Below are positions 14,813-23,049 of a stretch of DNA of 23,907 bases, piece after piece. The position numbers were made by a program, and so were the translations under genes. The stretch comes from an uncultured Chloroflexota bacterium (lineage in GTDB: Bacteria; Chloroflexota; Anaerolineae; Aggregatilineales; Phototrophicaceae). Numbering within the stretch: the stretch's first letter is position 1; every line of letters starts with the position of its first letter. The DNA lies in contig CALBRY010000222.1 in assembly GCA_937927665.1 (NCBI GenBank), positions 1 through 23,907 of the forward strand, written 5' to 3'. Under the pieces are notes generated by a model, which was not told where the DNA came from, ran no database searches, and saw only the letters and a program-made list of their open reading frames with translations.

Positions 14813-15892
14813 TTACGCCATGTCGCCGATGCCGCCCGCCAGCTTTTCCGCCTGATCTTGCGCGATCAATTCGTCGATGAATTCATCAATCGCACCTTCC
14901 ATCACGACGGGCAGGTTATAACTTGTCACGTTGACGCGGTGATCGGTCACACGGTTTTGCGGGTAGTTATACGTGCGGATTTTTTCGGATCGGTCACCCG
15001 TCCCGACTTGACTCCGCCGTTCGCTTTCCTGCGCGCTCCGCTGTTTCTCGACTTCGATTTCATAGAGGCGGTTGAGCAAAAGCTGTTTCGCGCGTTCTTT
15101 GTTTTGAAGCTGTGAGCGTTCGTCCTGCACCGCGACGACAAGCCCGCTTGGGATGTGCGTCATCCGAACTGCCGAGTCCGTCGTGTTGACCGATTGACCA
15201 CCCGCGCCGCCGCTCCGGTACACATCGACGCGGACATCATTCATATTCAACTGCACGTCTACATCTTCGAGTTCCGCGAGTACGGCAACCGTTACGGTGC
15301 TGGTATGCACGCGCCCCTGACTTTCTGTTTCCGGCACGCGCTGAACACGGTGAACACCGCTTTCATATTTCAAGCGGCTGAACGCACCCTTGCCGCGAAT
15401 TTCGAATTCGATCTTTTTGAAGCCGCCCGCTTCGCTGTCGCTCTGTTCGAGTACATCCATTTTCCAGCCGCGCGCGGTCGCGTAATAGCTGTACATGCGG
15501 AACAAATCCGCCGCGAACAACGCCGATTCATCGCCGCCCGCCCCGGAGCGGATTTCGATAATCACGTTCTTATCGTCGCGGGCATCTTTCGGCAGCAGCA
15601 GCAGACGCAGTTGATCGTTCAGCGCCTCTATATCCGTTTTCAGCGAGTGCATTTCTTCTTCTGCCATCACCCGCAGATCAGGATCAGTTTCGTCTTCGAG
15701 AAGTTCCAGTGTGCTGTCTAAATCAGCCGACTTGCGCTTAAAAACGCGGAACGTCTCCACAATTTCGGTCAGGTTTGACCGTTCTTTGCTCAGTTCCGCG
15801 ACTTTGCTGTAGTCGTTCAGCACACTCGGATCACCGAGCAGCCGTTCGAGTTCGTCATAACGCGATTCAATCGCTGCCAGTTTGTCAAACAT
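14813..15892 (-). CDS. prfA: Peptide chain release factor 1
   Basis: This 359-residue protein recognises UAA and UAG in the ribosomal A site and triggers peptide release. The catalytic GGQ lies at residues 231-233 within YRSGGAGGQSVNTTDSAVR. The stop-codon-reading PxT motif is PET (187-189) in HRVQRVPETESQGRVHTS, which identifies RF1 rather than RF2 (SPF). The length and the conserved IRSGAGGDESALFAADL segment are normal. No ribosome site is clear before the ATG at 15892. It heads a two-gene unit with prmC, whose product methylates the GGQ glutamine. Confidence 0.97.
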   Translation of the reverse strand: MFDKLAAIESRYDELERLLGDPSVLNDYSKVAELSKERSNLTEIVETFRVFKRKSADLDSTLELLEDETDPDLRVMAEEEMHSLKTDIEALNDQLRLLLLPKDARDDKNVIIEIRSGAGGDESALFAADLFRMYSYYATARGWKMDVLEQSDSEAGGFKKIEFEIRGKGAFSRLKYESGVHRVQRVPETESQGRVHTSTVTVAVLAELEDVDVQLNMNDVRVDVYRSGGAGGQSVNTTDSAVRMTHIPSGLVVAVQDERSQLQNKERAKQLLLNRLYEIEVEKQRSAQESERRSQVGTGDRSEKIRTYNYPQNRVTDHRVNVTSYNLPVVMEGAIDEFIDELIAQDQAEKLAGGIGDMA

Positions 15893-15979
15893 AATTAGGA
15901 AGTCGCCTTGATGATCCGTCTGGTTGTGTAACGATGAATTATAAGGTGTGGATGCGGTGAAATGAAGTGGCGCATGGTG

Positions 15980-16022
15980 GGACGCAGAGAGAACCGCTTT
16001 TCACGCGGCGTCCTCTGCGTCC
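15980..16022. repeat. REP-like hairpin in the creatininase-prfA gap
   Basis: GGACGCAGAG (15980-15989) pairs perfectly with CTCTGCGTCC (16013-16022), with a small inner CCGC/GCGG stem (15994-15997 with 16005-16008). There is no T-run on either side. The CTCTGCGTCCTTTGTGG wording resembles intergenic repeat sequences found in many bacterial genomes. The rest of 15893-16042 shows no gene. Confidence 0.5.
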
Positions 16023-16042
16023 TTTGTGGTGAGGGGTTACAG

Positions 16043-16741
16043 CTACTCGCCGCGCATTGCAAACAATCGTCCCGCGACTTCGTCAACCACGCGCAAATAA
16101 AGCTGCATCATCAATTCGTCGCTGATCTGGTAAACACCGCCGTAGCAGCCATCCCCGGCGACTTCGCGCATCGATTCGCCTTCTTCCAATAGTTCGAGAT
16201 TGATGCGAGGTTTGGCGGTTTGCAGAACTTCTTGTGGCAAATCAGCAACGCGTGTGAACGGGAAATTTTCGCCCCAATTCGCATGATCCACCGTCAGACC
16301 GATTTCGTTTTCAAAATGCTTTACAGCGTTTTCACGCCACCAATCGTACCATTCGACGTGAATCAAACCCTCGTCTTGCAGTTCACTTACCCGCGATGGC
16401 AGACGATTCCCACCGTGTCCGTTCAGGATAAAAAAGCGGCTGAAACCCTGATGCATCAGGCTTTCGACCATTTCGTATAGGACGTTCTCGAAAGTCTCAC
16501 GACTTAAGGTGATCGTGCCGGGAAATTCCGCGAAGATACCGCTGACGCCAAAATTAAGCGGCGGCGCAACGAGAACACCTTCCCGCTCGGCAGCGGCGAG
16601 CGCGATCTTGGCAGGCGCGAGAATATCCGTGAGCAGGCTCAAATAGGCGTGCTGCTCGGTTGCGCCAGTGATCAAGATGATCCGGTTATCATTTTCCAGA
16701 TAACGCTCGACATCTTTCCAGTTCAGGTCTTGAAAACGCAT
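16043..16741 (-). CDS. Creatininase-family amidohydrolase-like protein
   Basis: This 232-residue protein fits the creatininase family of metal-dependent amidohydrolases, which includes creatininase and the formamide hydrolases of riboflavin and coenzyme pathways. Matching pieces are TGATEQHAYLSLLTD (Glu29, His31 and Asp39 at the positions of metal ligands), LNFGVSGIFAEFPGTITLS, FFILNGHGGN with His109, and HANWGENFPFTR with Glu158 in place of the usual HAGExETS. The family pattern after EQH is normally GPHLPLGTD; here it reads AYLSLLTD, so the substrate pocket probably differs. The substrate is unknown. The ATG at 16741 has GAGGA 5 nt upstream. Upstream lie a response-regulator gene and a GC-rich hairpin. 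Confidence 0.85.
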   Translation of the reverse strand: MRFQDLNWKDVERYLENDNRIILITGATEQHAYLSLLTDILAPAKIALAAAEREGVLVAPPLNFGVSGIFAEFPGTITLSRETFENVLYEMVESLMHQGFSRFFILNGHGGNRLPSRVSELQDEGLIHVEWYDWWRENAVKHFENEIGLTVDHANWGENFPFTRVADLPQEVLQTAKPRINLELLEEGESMREVAGDGCYGGVYQISDELMMQLYLRVVDEVAGRLFAMRGE

Positions 16742-16835
16742 GGTGTTCCTCAATTCATGGGTAACTCCCTTTCTAAGTATAAAGGTGACGTAATGGGAAA
16801 AGTGTAAAAATTCCAGCTTGTTGGCGGGGATTGAC

Positions 16836-16854
16836 CCCCTCCGAGAGGGAGGGG
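16836..16854. repeat. GC-rich hairpin without T-run
   Basis: CCCCTCC (16836-16842) pairs with GGAGGGG (16848-16854) around GAGAG. It lies directly after the stop of the receiver-domain gene, but no T-run follows on the minus strand, so it is a weak terminator at best. A similar stem occurs at 22341-22369. Confidence 0.5.
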
Positions 16855-16859
16855 AACTG

Positions 16860-17228
16860 TTAGCCTTGCAGCATCGCGGTGATCTGCCCGACAAACTGAG
16901 TCGGCTTGATCGGTTTTGGAATATAGCCGTTAAAGCCAGCAGCGAGCGCATCCTGAGCGACGCGATCCGATCCATAGGCGGTGATGGCGATCACCGGGAT
17001 GTGCGCGGTATCCGGGTTGGCGCGGATTTCGACCAGTGTTTCCCATCCGTTTAATCCCGGCATCGCGAGATCCATAATGATCGCGGTTGGCTCAAATTGA
17101 CCTAATGTATTCAGGCATTCATGCCCGTTGCGCGCAATCGTCACCTGAATGTTGTAATGCGCCAGCACTTTGGACACCATCTGAACGTCGTCGTCTGTGT
17201 CCTCCACGACGAGAAAATGCCACGACAT
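16860..17228 (-). CDS. Stand-alone response regulator (CheY-like receiver)
   Basis: This 122-residue protein is a single receiver domain with no output domain. The phosphoacceptor is Asp53 in AIIMDLAMPGLNG. The acidic pair Glu9-Asp10 lies in FLVVEDTDDD, the switch Thr83 in AITAYG and the conserved Lys105 in YIPKPIKP. It probably passes phosphate on or acts through protein contacts. The ATG at 17228 follows GGGAG by about 7-8 nt. It is the last gene of a three-gene set with a second receiver and a sensor kinase, with only 14 nt to the upstream gene. Confidence 0.93.
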   Translation of the reverse strand: MSWHFLVVEDTDDDVQMVSKVLAHYNIQVTIARNGHECLNTLGQFEPTAIIMDLAMPGLNGWETLVEIRANPDTAHIPVIAITAYGSDRVAQDALAAGFNGYIPKPIKPTQFVGQITAMLQG

Positions 17229-17242
17229 GGGTTATCTCCCGT

Positions 17243-17656
17243 TTAGCCTGAACTCGCCCGCGCACCCACTTTGAGAAGACATGCTTTGATTTCTTCCAGA
17301 AACGACTTGATGTGAAACGGCTTGCTGATGTACCAATCAAACCCGGCTTCGAGTGCGCGTTCCCGATCACCATGCATCGCGTGTGCTGTCAGCGCGATGA
17401 CAACCAGATGGCGCAAATCGGGGTTTGTGCGGATTTTTTCCAGCATCGTCCACCCGTCCATGATCGGCATCGACAAATCGAGCAGGATGAATGTCGGCGT
17501 CACATTTTCCAGCATTCGCAGACCCTCGATGCCGTCCACCGCAGTATAGGTGACTGCGCCGCTGAACCGTAGAACTTTTTCAGCGACGCCAACATTGTCC
17601 GGTTCATCATCTACAATCAAGACGACCCAATTTGAAATGTTGGGATCGACAGCCAT
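17243..17656 (-). CDS. Stand-alone response regulator (receiver domain)
   Basis: This 137-residue receiver protein has Asp60 as phosphoacceptor (FILLDLSMPIMDGW), Asp16-Asp17 in VLIVDDEPDN, Thr90 in ALTAHAM and Lys112 in YISKPF. There is no DNA-binding or enzymatic output domain. The ATG at 17656 is preferred; it has AGGA about 10 nt upstream. An in-frame TTG at 17707 would overlap the kinase gene and add 17 unconserved residues. With the kinase upstream (31 nt) and the other receiver downstream (14 nt), it forms one transcript and is the likely first phosphate acceptor, although which receiver the kinase prefers cannot be told. Confidence 0.92.
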   Translation of the reverse strand: MAVDPNISNWVVLIVDDEPDNVGVAEKVLRFSGAVTYTAVDGIEGLRMLENVTPTFILLDLSMPIMDGWTMLEKIRTNPDLRHLVVIALTAHAMHGDRERALEAGFDWYISKPFHIKSFLEEIKACLLKVGARASSG

Positions 17657-17687
17657 GATCACAGTATCCTTTTCTGCGTTTGCGTGG

Positions 17688-19718
17688 TCATTTTGTGGTG
17701 TACTCAAGCGAAGGCTCGGTTACCAGCGGCAGGACGATCGTAAATTCGCTGCCCTCACCGACCTTGCTCTTGAGCAGAATTTTGCCGCTCATCAACAAAA
17801 CCAGCTTGCGGACGATCGCCAATCCTAATCCCGTTCCTTGATGACGGCGCTGCATACTGCCATCTAGCTGACGGAACTCCTCAAAAATGTACTCCTGAGC
17901 GTGCGACGGAATGCCAACCCCCGTATCACGGACACTGATCCGCCACCATTGATCATCCTGACGGGTAAAGCTTAGGCTGACTTCGCCCGCTTCGGTAAAC
18001 TTCACCGCATTTCCCACCAGATTGAGGATGATCTGCTTCAACCGTCCATAATCGCCGAGGACGGTTTCGGGCAGGGTTGGATCAAGGCTCGAAACGAAGG
18101 TGATCGGTTTTCCTGTAAGCAATGCACTCGTTTGATAGCCAATTTCGTTCAGCAGTTCACCGGGGCGGAATGGCTGCGAAACCACCTCAATACGTCCCGC
18201 TTCGATTTTGGAGAGATCAAGGATATCGTTGATCAAATCAAGCAGATTATTGGCGTTACGAAGCACACGGTTTTGATAATCTGTCTGTTCGGGTGTTAGT
18301 TCACCGGTCATGCCCGCGAGTTGAATTTCAGTGTAGCCGATGATCGCATTAAGCGGCGTTCGCAGTTCATGAGACATTGTGGCGAGAAATTCACTTTTTA
18401 CGCGGGTTGATTCTTCCGCCTGCCGCCGTGCCACCGCAAGCTGATTATTCGCCTTGACCAGTGCTTGATTTTGCGTCCGCGAGGTATTTTCGGCTTCTTT
18501 CAACTGGTTGGTGTACTGCTGAATTTTATCCGCCATTGTGTTGAACGACGCAGCAAGCGCACGAATTTCCGGCGGATTGCCAGCTTGAACGGCGATACGC
18601 GTATCGTAGTGACCTTCGGCAAATTGGAGCGCGCCGTGACCCACTTTGACGAGTTCGCGCGTCAGCATGCGCGCAATCAAGTAGAACACAATCAGGGTGA
18701 TGAACAACGGCAGCACGATGATCAGCCCAACAATGACACGCACATCGTTAATGAGCGCAAACACGCGCGAAAGCGGCTGCTCCAGCGTAGCTACCCATTC
18801 CAAGCGGTCAATTTCGGGAACTTGCCCTCTGGTAGTCACCGGCGCATACGCCAGCGCGATATGCTCACCGCTGCGGCTGTAGGTATCGAGGCTGCTTCCG
18901 CCCGCGCGATAATTCTCTTCGGTGATGCCTTCGCCTGACATGTATGGTTGAGAAATCTCAGTCGTCGATGGGCTGACAACGTTGTAACCGTTGACATCGA
19001 CCACATAAGAACTTACGTCTTCCGACGCAGCAAGCCCGCTTTCAAGCTGAGTCAATAACGCATCATAGGAAAGCTCCATCGAAACCACGCCAATGATCGA
19101 GTCATCGGTGCGGTTGCGAATCGGGACAGCAATTTCCAACCCCCATGTTTCGGTTTCCTCGTCGAAGGCGGGGGGAGCGATCTGGACTTCGCCGCTTTCA
19201 ATGAGTGTATTGAACCACGGTTCGCCGTTTTCGCTGTAAGAAACATGGCTGCTCGATGCGGCAATCGTCGCGCCGAAAACGTTCATGACATGTAGTTCTT
19301 GGATTTGCGGAAGCTGTGCCTGATAGCGCGCGAGTTCTTGCGAAATCGGCGAGGCGAGGATTCCTGCAACAAACGTATCGTCAGTTTCCCAACGGATTTC
19401 ACGTTCGGCGATTACTTCATCGACGGTTTGATTAAAATCGTCAAACGCTGTGTTACTGATCTGAACGGTTGCAATCACGTTCTGAGTAACGGCGATCAAG
19501 CGCAGCGTAGAAACCTGCTGTGCAAGATAATCGCCAACGCCACGTGCCCCTAAGCGAACATTTTCTTCAAGCTGCGAGCTAATTCGCACAGCGGCGGCAG
19601 TATTAATACTCCGTGCTGCAAAAAACAGCACAATCGCAGGAAGCAAAATGTTCCATACTAAAAAGATGGAGATTAAGCGTCTACTCAAACTCCAAGATGA
19701 GAAGAACCCTTTTTTCAC
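17688..19718 (-). CDS. Membrane sensor histidine kinase with dCache-like extracellular domain
   Basis: This 676-residue hybrid-less kinase has a membrane helix at about 14-35, an extracytoplasmic sensing region at about 36-326 with dCache-type pieces (LHVMNVFGATIAASS, WGLEIAVPIRNRTDDSIIGV, SSYVVDVNGYNVVS), and a second helix at about 327-350. A HAMP linker follows (351-400), then a coiled coil. The HisKA domain carries His450 in SHELRTPLNAIIGY. The ATPase domain has the N box (QIILNLVGNAVKFTEAG), G1 (DTGVGIP), the F box (IFEEFRQLD) and G2 (GTGLGLAIVRKL), all intact. The start is GTG at 19718, preceded by AGGAAG and AGGAG. The ligand is unknown. Two receiver genes follow in the same direction. 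The 216-bp region upstream is divergent from the SH3b-bearing bitopic protein and holds no gene. Confidence 0.95.
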   Translation of the reverse strand: MKKGFFSSWSLSRRLISIFLVWNILLPAIVLFFAARSINTAAAVRISSQLEENVRLGARGVGDYLAQQVSTLRLIAVTQNVIATVQISNTAFDDFNQTVDEVIAEREIRWETDDTFVAGILASPISQELARYQAQLPQIQELHVMNVFGATIAASSSHVSYSENGEPWFNTLIESGEVQIAPPAFDEETETWGLEIAVPIRNRTDDSIIGVVSMELSYDALLTQLESGLAASEDVSSYVVDVNGYNVVSPSTTEISQPYMSGEGITEENYRAGGSSLDTYSRSGEHIALAYAPVTTRGQVPEIDRLEWVATLEQPLSRVFALINDVRVIVGLIIVLPLFITLIVFYLIARMLTRELVKVGHGALQFAEGHYDTRIAVQAGNPPEIRALAASFNTMADKIQQYTNQLKEAENTSRTQNQALVKANNQLAVARRQAEESTRVKSEFLATMSHELRTPLNAIIGYTEIQLAGMTGELTPEQTDYQNRVLRNANNLLDLINDILDLSKIEAGRIEVVSQPFRPGELLNEIGYQTSALLTGKPITFVSSLDPTLPETVLGDYGRLKQIILNLVGNAVKFTEAGEVSLSFTRQDDQWWRISVRDTGVGIPSHAQEYIFEEFRQLDGSMQRRHQGTGLGLAIVRKLVLLMSGKILLKSKVGEGSEFTIVLPLVTEPSLEYTTK

Positions 19719-19934
19719 GAGTCTTCCTACTCCTATGAGAACTGCGATGGCGTGATAATCGCATTTCTCATCCTACATGATTAACCGTTTCACATCCATG
19801 AACGCTTTCGAAACTTCATACAAATTTCACAATTGAGTTTATCACGATATGGATCGGATGCCGGATAACCTCCACTTGTCCATTGGTGTCGGATCGGGTA
19901 ACGTTCTGTGACTTGTTTTGCTGACGAGGACGTT

Positions 19935-22325
19935 ATGGCGGATTTGAAAGAACAAATCGAGGATTTGCGGCGGCGAATTAACAGCGTCGGCGATGATCCC
20001 GCGCCCAACACGCTCACGGAATTGGAACGCGCCGCCCGCTCCCTGTTGGCGGAAGCGAAAAACACCCCTCATGAAGCGCCCGCACAGGCATTGTTTGCTG
20101 AACTCGCGCGGGTGAGCAACCCAACTTCTCCGATTGCGGCGACGATCCGCGGGTTGGTGCGCCGCGCCCGCATTCGCATTGATACCGCCGGGGATGAGGA
20201 TGATATCGATGAGGCGATCGACATTCTCAGCGAAGCGATCGCGCTTGATAACCAGCATATTGATGTGCTGGCACTTTTGGAACAAGCCGCGCTGAAAGGC
20301 GGGCAATCCGCGCAGCGCGTCAACGATCTGTTTAATCGCTACGGCGTGGAGCGGCGTGTTTCGCCTGCGCCGCCGGAACCACCACCCGCCCGTTCGACAT
20401 CGACCGGGGAATATCGCCCAAGCAGCACCCGCGAAGTGCCGCGCTCCGATCCGCCGCGTTCAACCGGATCGATGCCGCCTGCCTCGCCTGTGTATCCGAC
20501 TTCGGCGGGTTATCCCCCGCCCGAACGCGATTTGATGAGCGAAACCCCGCGCGATACAGGCGTTTCGCGGCGCGTACCGGGTCAGGGTGCGATCTACTCC
20601 GGCGATGATATTGACGACTTGATGAGCGAACTCACGCAGCGATACTACGCGGGGGATTATCAAGATGTGGTCGATATCGCCAACCGCATTTTGAACGCGA
20701 ACCCCGGCAACGCGGCGGCGCTCGAATACCGTCAAAAAGCTGAGGACAACCTGATTCGCGGCGTCGTGCCGGATCACCGCATCCCGTTTGAAGCGCGCGT
20801 GAGCTATAACCGCGCCAATTCGCTGGTGCGCGCCGGAAATTATGACGAAGCCGAACGGCTGTACCGTGAAGCGCGCGATCTCGCGGAACGCGCCGGAATT
20901 TTGAGTTGGAAAGACGCCGAACAAGCGCTCTTGGAGATTCAAGACCTTGCGCTGGCGCGTGAGTTGATCAATGAAGGCGACCGCTTGATGGTCGGGGATA
21001 GTTGGGCGGAGGCGCTCCGCAAATACGAAGGCGCGCTCCGCGTGGTGGCAAATGATCCCGGTGCTGAAGAACGCATCGACAAAGTACGCCGCATCATGCA
21101 GGACGCAGAAAGCGTCAATGTGCAGTTGAGTTTGCTCGGTGGCACACTCAGCGATCAAGCGGCACAGCTTCAAAACGTGTTGAATATTCTGGCGCGTCTG
21201 CGTCAGCTTTTGCCGAACAGTTCTCGCTTGAATCAATTGAGCGAGACGGCGAACAACCGCCTGAACGGAATCAAGACACAGATCCGCGATCAGGCGCAGT
21301 CCGCGATTACGCGTGTGCAAAATGCGACTTCGCTCGAAGAACGTCTCACGATGAGTTCCGAAGCGCTCAACCTGCTCGATCTCGGCGTGAAACTCGATCC
21401 GGGTGACGCATCGATGGGGCAAATGCTCGTTGAACTGCGCGCCGGAGTCAGCGATATGCAGCGCGCCCGTCAGGTGATCGAACGGGCGGCGGCGCTGATC
21501 GCTCAGAATTTTGATAACGAACTCGGTCAAGCGCGCTCGATGCTCGGCGGCTTGCGCGAATACGCATCGGACAGCCGCTATCGCACCGTCGTGAGCGATC
21601 TGCTCTCGCGCTACATCGAACGGGCGCAAAATGCGCTCGATGATGGCGATCGTGTCGAAGCCGAATCGCTGCTCCAGATGATGCGCGAAGAACCATTCAA
21701 TGTGTTGGGGCGGCGCAGCGAGATCAACAAGATCGATCAGCAGGTGCGGGCGATGCGTCAGCGCTCAACGATGCGCTGGTTAGCAATCGCGGGCGGCGCG
21801 ATCATCATTCTTGGTGCGATCGCCGTGGGTACGCGCTCACTGTGGGAACCTGTTGTATTCCCGCCTCCCACCGCGACACCCACCGCGACATTCACGCCAT
21901 CGAACACGCCGACCGATACGCATACCCCGACGATCACATGGACGCCGACCGACACCTATACGCCGACGATGACCTACACGCCGACCAATACACCGACCGA
22001 GACGTATACGCCGACGATGACGTTCACGCCGACGGATACACCGCCGCCCTCGGATACGCCGACGTACACGCCGACTCCGCAGTTCCTCTGTCAGATCATC
22101 ACGACGGAAGAACTTAATCTGCGCTCCGAAGCGAACACGCAGAGTCCGCGCATCGGTTTCTTCCCGCCGCGCACTGTCGCCGGTGTGATCGGTCAGGAAA
22201 TCGGCTCGGATGGGTTGATCTGGTACTTGGTGACGTTTGAATTCAACGCGGCACGTATTCAGGGGTATGTGCGTCAGAACACGACCATTTTGCCGGTCGG
22301 CGCACCGTGTGAAGATATACCGTAA
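19935..22325 (+). CDS. Bitopic membrane protein: cytoplasmic helical repeat region, Thr/Pro stalk and external SH3b domain
   Basis: This 796-residue protein has no signal peptide. A long, soluble, mostly helical part covers residues 1-610, with TPR-like pieces (YYAGDYQDVVDIANRILNAN; YNRANSLVRAGNYDEAERLY; WAEALRKYEGALRVVANDP). A Pro/Ser-rich disordered stretch lies at about 138-200. One membrane helix follows at about 613-636 (WLAIAGGAIIILGAIAVGT). A repeated Thr/Pro stalk runs about 644-715 (TPTDTYTPTMTYTPTNTP). The protein ends in an SH3b domain (ELNLRSEANTQSPRIGFFPP, WYLVTFEF) bracketed by Cys719 and Cys792, the only cysteines. The N-terminus is thus inside and SH3b outside. The ATG at 19935 has GAGGA 4 nt upstream. 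The function is unknown; a link between wall-binding and a cytoplasmic scaffold is inferred. Confidence 0.82.
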   Translation: MADLKEQIEDLRRRINSVGDDPAPNTLTELERAARSLLAEAKNTPHEAPAQALFAELARVSNPTSPIAATIRGLVRRARIRIDTAGDEDDIDEAIDILSEAIALDNQHIDVLALLEQAALKGGQSAQRVNDLFNRYGVERRVSPAPPEPPPARSTSTGEYRPSSTREVPRSDPPRSTGSMPPASPVYPTSAGYPPPERDLMSETPRDTGVSRRVPGQGAIYSGDDIDDLMSELTQRYYAGDYQDVVDIANRILNANPGNAAALEYRQKAEDNLIRGVVPDHRIPFEARVSYNRANSLVRAGNYDEAERLYREARDLAERAGILSWKDAEQALLEIQDLALARELINEGDRLMVGDSWAEALRKYEGALRVVANDPGAEERIDKVRRIMQDAESVNVQLSLLGGTLSDQAAQLQNVLNILARLRQLLPNSSRLNQLSETANNRLNGIKTQIRDQAQSAITRVQNATSLEERLTMSSEALNLLDLGVKLDPGDASMGQMLVELRAGVSDMQRARQVIERAAALIAQNFDNELGQARSMLGGLREYASDSRYRTVVSDLLSRYIERAQNALDDGDRVEAESLLQMMREEPFNVLGRRSEINKIDQQVRAMRQRSTMRWLAIAGGAIIILGAIAVGTRSLWEPVVFPPPTATPTATFTPSNTPTDTHTPTITWTPTDTYTPTMTYTPTNTPTETYTPTMTFTPTDTPPPSDTPTYTPTPQFLCQIITTEELNLRSEANTQSPRIGFFPPRTVAGVIGQEIGSDGLIWYLVTFEFNAARIQGYVRQNTTILPVGAPCEDIP
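21867..22080 (+). repeat. Short tandem coding repeats (Thr/Pro stalk)
   Basis: Imperfect repeats built on ACGCCGAC and ACGATGAC units encode the extracellular Thr/Pro stalk of the bitopic SH3b protein. Repeat-length variation between strains is likely but not visible here. Confidence 0.7.
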
Positions 22326-22340
22326 TTTATCCCTCCCCCG

Positions 22341-22369
22341 GCCCCTCCCCGAATTCTTCAGGGAGGGGC
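22341..22369. repeat. GC-rich hairpin after the bitopic protein gene
   Basis: GCCCCTCCC (22341-22349) pairs perfectly with GGGAGGGGC (22361-22369). There is no T-run on either strand side. It resembles the hairpin at 16836-16854 and may be a dispersed intergenic repeat. The rest of 22326-22501 contains the sigma-gene leader; a CGCTGCTT direct repeat is visible, but no clear promoter. Confidence 0.5.
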
Positions 22370-22501
22370 GCAAATCATGTCACCCGTACCGAAACGCTGC
22401 TTCTTTTATGAGAATCCCATGAGAGCCGCTGCTTTCTGCGATCAATTCCGCCCTCAGCGGGTACGAATTGGTTGTACAGAGGTGCAGCGAGAGAGGTTCT
22501 C

Positions 22502-23047
22502 ATGCAGCAGCACGATCCCGATCTGCCGCTGATCGAAGCGATAGCGGCGGGAAACCGTGACGCACTAGAGCAGTTGTACGCGCGTCACGGGCTGCATCTG
22601 CTCAACTTTTTGATCCGCGAAATTGGCGAACGTTCGGCGGCAGAAGACGCGCTCCAAGTTGTCATGCTGGCAGCATGGAACGGCGCGCGACGGTTCCGGC
22701 GTGAGAGCCTGACGCGGACATGGTTGTTCGCCATTGCCAGTCGTCAAGCCTCCAAAGCGCGGCGGAGCTTGCGTCACCCCACCTATCCGATTGACGAAAC
22801 GCGCATCGCGGACAGCGGCGAACCCCACCCCGAACCGTTGGACGACGCGCTGACGCAGTTGAACGCCATCGAACGCGAAGCCCTTGAACTCGTGTTTTAT
22901 CAGGGATACACGCTCCCCGCCGCCGCCGATCACCTGAAAATTCCACTCAATACGCTCAGAAGCCGCCTGCATCGCGCCCGCCAGAATTTGCGCCGCATCC
23001 TTGAAAACGAGCATCAGCGCGCACAAGAACACCCGAAAGGACTCTGA
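22502..23047 (+). CDS. ECF-type RNA polymerase sigma factor
   Basis: This 181-residue protein has only sigma regions 2 and 4. Region 2 covers about residues 9-80 (LEQLYARHGLHLLNFLIREI, SAAEDALQVVMLAAWNGARR, TWLFAIASRQASKARR). Region 4 covers about 117-172 (LNAIEREALELVFYQGYTLP, LKIPLNTLRSRLHRARQNL). This is the extracytoplasmic-function layout. The ATG at 22502 is preferred, since GAGAGG precedes it by about 5 nt; an upstream in-frame TTG at 22472 has weaker support. The downstream anti-sigma gene starts 2 nt after its stop, which fits a coupled pair made in fixed ratio. Target promoters cannot be predicted from this window. Confidence 0.94.
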   Translation: MQQHDPDLPLIEAIAAGNRDALEQLYARHGLHLLNFLIREIGERSAAEDALQVVMLAAWNGARRFRRESLTRTWLFAIASRQASKARRSLRHPTYPIDETRIADSGEPHPEPLDDALTQLNAIEREALELVFYQGYTLPAAADHLKIPLNTLRSRLHRARQNLRRILENEHQRAQEHPKGL

Positions 23048-23049
23048 TC

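Noticed and set aside
20460..21629. Long open frame (389 codons) on the minus strand inside the bitopic protein gene
   Set aside because: Antisense to a well-supported gene with strong codon periodicity. The translation is rich in His/Arg/Gln with no recognisable domain and no ribosome site.
21867..22080. Regularly spaced short repeats that might suggest a CRISPR array
   Set aside because: The repeats are in frame, degenerate, of variable spacing, and encode a Thr/Pro linker inside a gene. No cas genes are present.
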